This document shows, piece after piece, positions 59,308 through 64,000 of a stretch of 64,000 bases of DNA. The position numbers and the translations under genes were made by a program. Position 1 is the stretch's first letter. Each line of letters starts with the position of its first letter. Origin of the DNA: an uncultured Selenomonas sp. Its GTDB lineage: Bacteria > Bacillota > Negativicutes > Selenomonadales > Selenomonadaceae. Location of the stretch: positions 1 to 64,000 of the forward strand of contig CAMVGU010000007.1 of assembly GCA_947167105.1 (NCBI GenBank), in the 5' to 3' direction. Below the pieces are notes generated by a model. The model worked only from the letters and a program-made list of their open reading frames with translations, did not search any database and had not been told where the DNA came from.

Positions 59308-59472
59308 AGGAAGCAGGTGCTCACAGAGCTTAATAGGGAATCCGGTGCAAAGCCGGAGCGGTCCCGCCACTGTGAGGGGGAGTCTTGCGCATTATGTCAC
59401 TGGGGTAGATATGCGTACCTTGGGAAGGCGTGCAGGGCGATGAAGCCAAGCCAGGAGAACTGCCTGCTTTAG
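59308..59472 (+). ncRNA. Cobalamin riboswitch
   Basis: The conserved core is present: AATAGGGAATCCGGTGCAA, AGCCGGAGCGGTCCCGCCAC, TGTGAG, then later GAAGCCAAGCCAGGAGAACT. P1 is closed by AAGCAGG (59311) with CCTGCTT (59463). It controls a cobalamin-dependent mutase operon, so repression or alternative regulation by adenosylcobalamin is expected. Confidence 0.93.
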
Positions 59473-59639
59473 CATCACCGTTGGCGCATCGGTTGTCTGG
59501 TGCGTCGTGCCTGCGAGCGATGGGTAGGGGATTGAATCTAGGCGTTATGGTCCTGGCAAGGGAGCGTTTATTCGGGGGAGCACTGCGTTTGTGGCAGTGC
59601 TTTTCGGAGGTGCTCCCGGGGTTGGGCTGCAAGCATGAG

Positions 59640-59684
59640 AGGCAACCTGTCTGCGTTTTTCGCGGGCAGGTTGCTATTTTTTTT
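59640..59684 (+). terminator. Riboswitch expression-platform terminator
   Basis: GGCAACCTG and CAGGTTGC arms followed by TATTTTTTTT, 27 bases before mutA. Between it and the aptamer are further stems (GAGCACTGC/GCAGTGCT) that could act as antiterminators. Confidence 0.75.
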
Positions 59685-59711
59685 CAAAATATCTCATAAG
59701 GAGGCTGTATT

Positions 59712-61901
59712 ATGAGCAGTGGAACTGGCGGACAGGGCGAGCTTGACCTTCAGGCAATCCTGAAAAAGGCCGAGCAGCAGACGGATTTTCCCGATGTGCC
59801 CCTGGATGAATTCACCCCTCCCACCTATGAGGAGTGGAAGGAGGCATGCATTACTCTTTTGAAGGGGGCGCCCTTCGATAAGAAGATGTATACCAGGACC
59901 TATGAGGGCATTACCTTTGATCCCATGTATTTCCGCAAGGACACGGAGGATATTCTGCCGCGAGACTCTTTCCCCGGCATGGGGGATTTCCTGCGGGGGG
60001 CCCAGGAGAACGGCTATGTGGGCAAGCCCTGGGGTATTGCCCAGTCCTGTGACGAGACGCTGCCCAGGGAGAACAATGAGCTTTTGCGCCACGAGCAGGA
60101 GAAAGGCTCCACTATTTACAATATCCGCCTGGACAGTGCCACCCTGGCGGCCAGGGATGTTCGCGAGGCAGAGGTTCCAGGGGATCAGGGCGTTTCCGTG
60201 ACCACCATGGATGATATGCACGTCCTGCTGGAGGGGCTGAAGCTGGATAAGTTCCCACTGTACATCTATGCAGGTGCCTCGGCTCTGCCCATGCTGGCCC
60301 TGACCATGGGCAGCCTCAAGGCCTCCGGCAGGGATTTGCAGCAGCTAAGGGGCTTTATCGGCGCCAATCCCATCGGCGAGCTGGCCGAGCATGGCACTCT
60401 GCCTGTATCTTTGGAAAAGCTCTATGACGAGCTGGCAATTTGCGCGAAATGGGTGCAGGAGCATGCGCCGGATCTTAAGACCATTTTCGTCCGCAGCGAT
60501 GTATTCAGCCGGGGCGGGGCCAATGATGTCCAGGAGGCGGCTTATACGCTGGCCATGGCGGTTGCCTATATCCGCGCCCTCATAAAGCGGGGCCTCAGCA
60601 TTGACGAGGCGGCAAAGCAGATTGTCTTTGGCTTTTCCATGGGGGCCAATTTCTTCCTGCAGATTGCTAAATTGCGGGCGCTGCGCCCCATCTGGGCGCA
60701 GATTGTGGAGGCTTTTGGGGGCAGCAAGGAGGCGCAGCGCATGCACATTCATGCGAAGCCTGCCCTGTTCTTCAAGACCGTCTACGACCCCTATGTGAAT
60801 ATGCTCCGCAATACCACGGAGATTTTCTCCGGCGTGGTAGGCGGGCTGGATTCCTTTGAGAGCAGCCCCTTTGATGAGCCCATCCGCAAGGGGGATGAAT
60901 TCTCCCGCCGCATTGCCCGCAATGTGCAGATCATCTTGCAGGAGGAATTCGGCCTCCTGCAGCCCATCGACCCGGCGGGCGGCTCCTGGGCTGTGGAAAC
61001 TCTCACCAAACAGATGAAGGAAAAGATTTGGGAGGAGTTTCAGGCCATTGAGGGCAAGGGCGGCATTGCCCAGGCCCTTGCGGCAGGCTATCCCCAGGAG
61101 GCTGTCGCCTCTGTCCTGGAGTCCCGCTTTAAGGCCGCCGAGCTGCGCCGTGACCGCATCGTGGGCAACAATATGTACCCGAATATGACGGAAAAGCTGC
61201 TGAACCCCAGGACGGAAGACGCAGAAGAACTGAAGCGGCAGAGAACAGCCGATGTGGAGGCCTACCTTTCCGATTTGGATGAGGTCTTCAAGCAGGAGAA
61301 GCTGGCGGCCCTGCAAGGGGCAGGAGCCGGCGCAGATGCTGCCATTGCCGCCGCCCAGGCAGGGGCCACTATTGCCGAGATTGCAGATGCTCTGCACGGT
61401 GACAGCCGGGAGGCGGAGAAGGTTGCCCCCATTGCGCCCCATCGCTGGAGCGAGCGTTTCGAGGCTCTGCGGCAGACCACGGAGGCATATAGGGATAAGC
61501 ATCAGGATAATGTGAAAATCTTCCTGGCCAATATGGGGCCTATCCCACAGCATAAGGCCCGGGCGGACTTCACCACAGGCTTTTTGCAGGTTGGTGCCTT
61601 TGAGGTGCTGACGAATAACGGCTTTGCCACTGTGGAGGAAGCTGCCGCTGCCGCCAGGGAGTCAGGAGCGGATGCCGTGGTCATTTGCTCCACTGATGCC
61701 ACCTATCCTGACATAGTTCCCCAGCTTGCGCCGAAGCTTCACGCAGCGCTGCCCCAGGCTACGGTGTTCCTGGCAGGCGCGGCTCCCAAGGAGCTTCTGG
61801 ACACCTACAAGGAAGCGGGCATTGACGAGTACATTTCTGTCCGTGCCAACTGTTACCAGATCCTGCAGCTTTTACAGAAAAAGAAAGGGATGATTGCATA
61901 A
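59712..61901 (+). CDS. mutA: Methylmalonyl-CoA mutase, small subunit
   Basis: The non-cobalamin-binding beta subunit, 729 residues. It has the mutase TIM barrel ([40 protein letters not shown]) and a C-terminal flavodoxin-like domain in which the cobalamin motif is lost ([20 protein letters not shown] instead of DGHDRG). With MutB it interconverts succinyl-CoA and methylmalonyl-CoA in propionate formation. RBS AAGGAGGC. Its stop overlaps the mutB start (TAATG). Confidence 0.95.
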   Translation: MSSGTGGQGELDLQAILKKAEQQTDFPDVPLDEFTPPTYEEWKEACITLLKGAPFDKKMYTRTYEGITFDPMYFRKDTEDILPRDSFPGMGDFLRGAQENGYVGKPWGIAQSCDETLPRENNELLRHEQEKGSTIYNIRLDSATLAARDVREAEVPGDQGVSVTTMDDMHVLLEGLKLDKFPLYIYAGASALPMLALTMGSLKASGRDLQQLRGFIGANPIGELAEHGTLPVSLEKLYDELAICAKWVQEHAPDLKTIFVRSDVFSRGGANDVQEAAYTLAMAVAYIRALIKRGLSIDEAAKQIVFGFSMGANFFLQIAKLRALRPIWAQIVEAFGGSKEAQRMHIHAKPALFFKTVYDPYVNMLRNTTEIFSGVVGGLDSFESSPFDEPIRKGDEFSRRIARNVQIILQEEFGLLQPIDPAGGSWAVETLTKQMKEKIWEEFQAIEGKGGIAQALAAGYPQEAVASVLESRFKAAELRRDRIVGNNMYPNMTEKLLNPRTEDAEELKRQRTADVEAYLSDLDEVFKQEKLAALQGAGAGADAAIAAAQAGATIAEIADALHGDSREAEKVAPIAPHRWSERFEALRQTTEAYRDKHQDNVKIFLANMGPIPQHKARADFTTGFLQVGAFEVLTNNGFATVEEAAAAARESGADAVVICSTDATYPDIVPQLAPKLHAALPQATVFLAGAAPKELLDTYKEAGIDEYISVRANCYQILQLLQKKKGMIA

Positions 61902-64000
61902 TGGCAGCCTACACCAATGCTCAGGGCCAAGACCCTGATTTCACTAAAATCAGCTTGCAGGATGCTCCCAAGGCCGATGCCGGGGAGTGGAAGAAGCGGT
62001 TCGAGGCCAAGGCCGGGGCGGAGTTTGACTCCCTCACCCGCCGCACCATGGAGCATATTCCCGTCAAGCCCCTTTACAACCACGATGAATACGACCACAT
62101 GAATCATCTGGATTTTGCCAGCGGCATTCCGCCCTGCCTCCGGGGGCCTTATTCCACTATGTATGTGTTCCGTCCCTGGACTGTGCGCCAGTATGCGGGC
62201 TTTTCCACGGCGGAGGAATCCAATGCCTTTTATCGCAGGAACCTGGCCGCAGGACAGAAGGGGCTTTCCATTGCCTTCGACCTGCCTACCCATCGCGGCT
62301 ATGATGCGGACAATCCCCGGGTGGTGGGTGATGTGGGCAAGGCAGGGGTGTCCGTCTGCTCCATGCTGGATATGAACATCCTGTTCTCCGGCATACCTTT
62401 GGATCAGATGTCCGTGTCCATGACCATGAACGGCGCTGTCCTGCCCATCCTGGCCTTCTTTATCCAGTCCGGCGTTGAGCAGGGGGTGGACAAGAAGATT
62501 ATGGCGGGCACCATCCAGAACGATATCCTGAAAGAGTTTATGGTGCGCAATACCTACATCTATCCGCCTGATATGTCCATGCGCATCATCGGGGATATTT
62601 TCGAGTACACCACGAAATACATGCCGAAGTTCAACAGCATTTCCATCTCCGGCTACCATATGCAGGAGGCAGGTGCCCCGGCGGATATCGAGCTGGGCTA
62701 TACCCTGGCGGACGGCCTGGAGTACATCCGCACGGGCATCAAGGCGGGGCTGCCCGTGGATGCCTTTGCCAAGCGGCTCTCCTTCTTCTGGGCCATCGGC
62801 AAGAACTACTTTATGGAAGTGGCCAAGATGCGGGCGGCCCGGGTGCTCTGGGCGAAGATTGTCAAGTCCTTCGGGGCTAAGGACCCGAAGTCCATGGCCC
62901 TGCGTACCCACTGCCAGACCTCCGGCTGGTCCCTGACGGCCCAGGACCCCTTCAACAACATTTCCCGCACGGCTATGGAGGCCATGGGGGCAGCCCTGGG
63001 CCACACCCAGTCCCTGCACACCAATGCGCTGGATGAGGCCATTGCCCTGCCCACGGATTTCTCCGCCCGTATTGCCCGCAATACCCAGCTCTACATCCAG
63101 GATGAGACCAGCGTCTGCAAGATTATCGATCCCTGGGGCGGCTCCTACTATGTGGAAGCCCTCACCAATGAGATTATCCGCCGGGCCTGGGCTCATATCC
63201 AGGAGGTGGAGGCCCTGGGCGGCATGGCGAAAGCCATTTCCACGGGCCTGCCCAAGATGCGCATTGAGGAAGCGGCGGCCCGCCGCCAGGCCCAGATCGA
63301 CTCCGGCAATGAGACCATTGTGGGGCTCAACAAGTACCGCCTGGAGAAGGAAGATCCCCTGGAGATTCTTGCCATCGACAATACCGCTGTCCGCAATGCC
63401 CAGGTAGAGCGCCTGGAGAAGCTGCGCCGGGAGCGCAACGAAGATGATGTGCGCGCCGCCCTGGAGGCCATTACCAAGGCGGCGGAAAGCCGTGACAACG
63501 GCAATCTCCTGGAATGTGCCGTGGAAGCCGCGCGGGTGCGCGCGTCTTTGGGCGAGATTTCCGATGCGGTGGAGAAGGTTTCGGGACGTTATCAGGCCGT
63601 TATCCACACCATTTCCGGCGTGTACTCCGCCGAGTTTACGGACAAGACGGAGCTGGACAAGGCCAGAAGCATGGCGGATGAGTTCGAGCAGCTTACCGGG
63701 CGCCGCCCCCGCATCTTCGTGGCGAAGATGGGCCAGGACGGTCACGACCGGGGCCAGAAGGTCATCGCTTCTTCCTTTGCGGATATGGGCTGGGATGTGG
63801 ATGTGGGGCCACTTTTCCAGACCCCGGAGGAGACTGCCCAGGATGCGGTGGACAACGATGTGCATATGGTAGGCTTCAGTTCCCTGGCTGCCGGGCACAA
63901 TACCCTCTTGCCGCAGCTCGTTGATGAGCTGAAGAAGCTGGGCCGCGAGGACATCATGGTCTGCATCGGCGGCGTTATCCCCGTGCAGGATTATGACAAT
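61901..64000 (+). CDS. mutB: Methylmalonyl-CoA mutase, large subunit (truncated by window)
   Basis: The cobalamin-binding alpha subunit. The substrate barrel ([38 protein letters not shown]) and the base-off cobalamin motif in [20 protein letters not shown] (near 607-626) are present, with the histidine that ligates cobalt. The frame is open to the last base; about 700 residues are inside the window. Co-translated with mutA. A methylmalonyl-CoA epimerase or meaB gene may follow outside. Confidence 0.95.
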   Translation, partial: MAAYTNAQGQDPDFTKISLQDAPKADAGEWKKRFEAKAGAEFDSLTRRTMEHIPVKPLYNHDEYDHMNHLDFASGIPPCLRGPYSTMYVFRPWTVRQYAGFSTAEESNAFYRRNLAAGQKGLSIAFDLPTHRGYDADNPRVVGDVGKAGVSVCSMLDMNILFSGIPLDQMSVSMTMNGAVLPILAFFIQSGVEQGVDKKIMAGTIQNDILKEFMVRNTYIYPPDMSMRIIGDIFEYTTKYMPKFNSISISGYHMQEAGAPADIELGYTLADGLEYIRTGIKAGLPVDAFAKRLSFFWAIGKNYFMEVAKMRAARVLWAKIVKSFGAKDPKSMALRTHCQTSGWSLTAQDPFNNISRTAMEAMGAALGHTQSLHTNALDEAIALPTDFSARIARNTQLYIQDETSVCKIIDPWGGSYYVEALTNEIIRRAWAHIQEVEALGGMAKAISTGLPKMRIEEAAARRQAQIDSGNETIVGLNKYRLEKEDPLEILAIDNTAVRNAQVERLEKLRRERNEDDVRAALEAITKAAESRDNGNLLECAVEAARVRASLGEISDAVEKVSGRYQAVIHTISGVYSAEFTDKTELDKARSMADEFEQLTGRRPRIFVAKMGQDGHDRGQKVIASSFADMGWDVDVGPLFQTPEETAQDAVDNDVHMVGFSSLAAGHNTLLPQLVDELKKLGREDIMVCIGGVIPVQDYDN

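Overview
The window looks like chromosomal DNA of an anaerobic Selenomonadales-type Firmicute (Selenomonas, Mitsuokella or a relative). This is inferred, not proven: base composition is moderately GC-rich, there is a cobalamin-riboswitch-controlled methylmalonyl-CoA mutase of the succinate-propionate route, there is a galactitol-type PTS pentitol operon and a rhamnose regulon, several Rpn/PD-(D/E)XK 'transposase' genes are present in various states of decay, and start codons are often TTG or GTG behind strong Shine-Dalgarno sequences. No rRNA, tRNA or CRISPR array was recognised.

Layout. 1-1.5 kb: Rpn-family nuclease remnants and a 167-bp miniature inverted-repeat element. 1.5-12.4 kb: mostly housekeeping or orphan genes (HAD phosphatase, HTH protein, exported vWA protein, hotdog thioesterase, NusG-II protein, RsmG, FIST-GGDEF protein, acyl-CoA ligase, PHP phosphatase, acetolactate decarboxylase). 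12.4-12.9 kb: another broken Rpn gene. 13.0-24.9 kb: a pentitol locus comprising a PRD activator, PTS IIA/IIB/IIC, polyol-phosphate dehydrogenase and split transketolase, followed by NDH-2, a chemoreceptor, a sugar-binding lipoprotein and RpiB. 25.1-31.6 kb: a response-regulator remnant facing two overlapping sensor-kinase genes whose catalytic parts are complementary (one keeps the phospho-acceptor His, the other the ATPase), then exported proteins, a NaChBac-type sodium channel and a coupled clostripain-type lipoprotein. 31.8-43.2 kb: rhamnoside and rhamnose use (GH78-like enzyme, GPH symporter, AraC regulator, then isomerase-rhaB-rhaD and MFS-rhaM transcribed from two similar promoters). 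43.4-47.3 kb: DUF4143 ATPase, HTH protein, membrane Ser/Thr kinase and two small XRE regulators.

47.5-55.8 kb holds the most unusual region: a close-packed run of a Ycf46-like AAA+ ATPase, a Ycf35/DUF1257-like protein, two helix-hairpin-helix proteins (one membrane-anchored), a DUF2997 protein, an NrdG-like radical-SAM protein with no reductase, a zinc-ribbon membrane protein, and then secreted or lipidated proteins. Three of these proteins end in the same short tail, R-[FT]-I-D-[FI]. A 181-bp miniature element with a perfect 8-bp target duplication sits just upstream. This is the best candidate for a poorly described system.

56.1-64.0 kb: an Rpn nuclease with a premature amber codon, a DeoR regulator with a direct-repeat operator, UDP-galactopyranose mutase behind a duplicated promoter-bearing hairpin repeat, then a cobalamin riboswitch and the mutA-mutB operon, with mutB running off the end.

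A recurring theme is small repeats that carry or modify promoters: a GATTTCGC-GCGAAATC hairpin with embedded -35 and -10 boxes occurs at 1.3, 3.7-3.9 and 58.0 kb, and REP-like double hairpins occur at 10.5, 42.7 and 43.2 kb.
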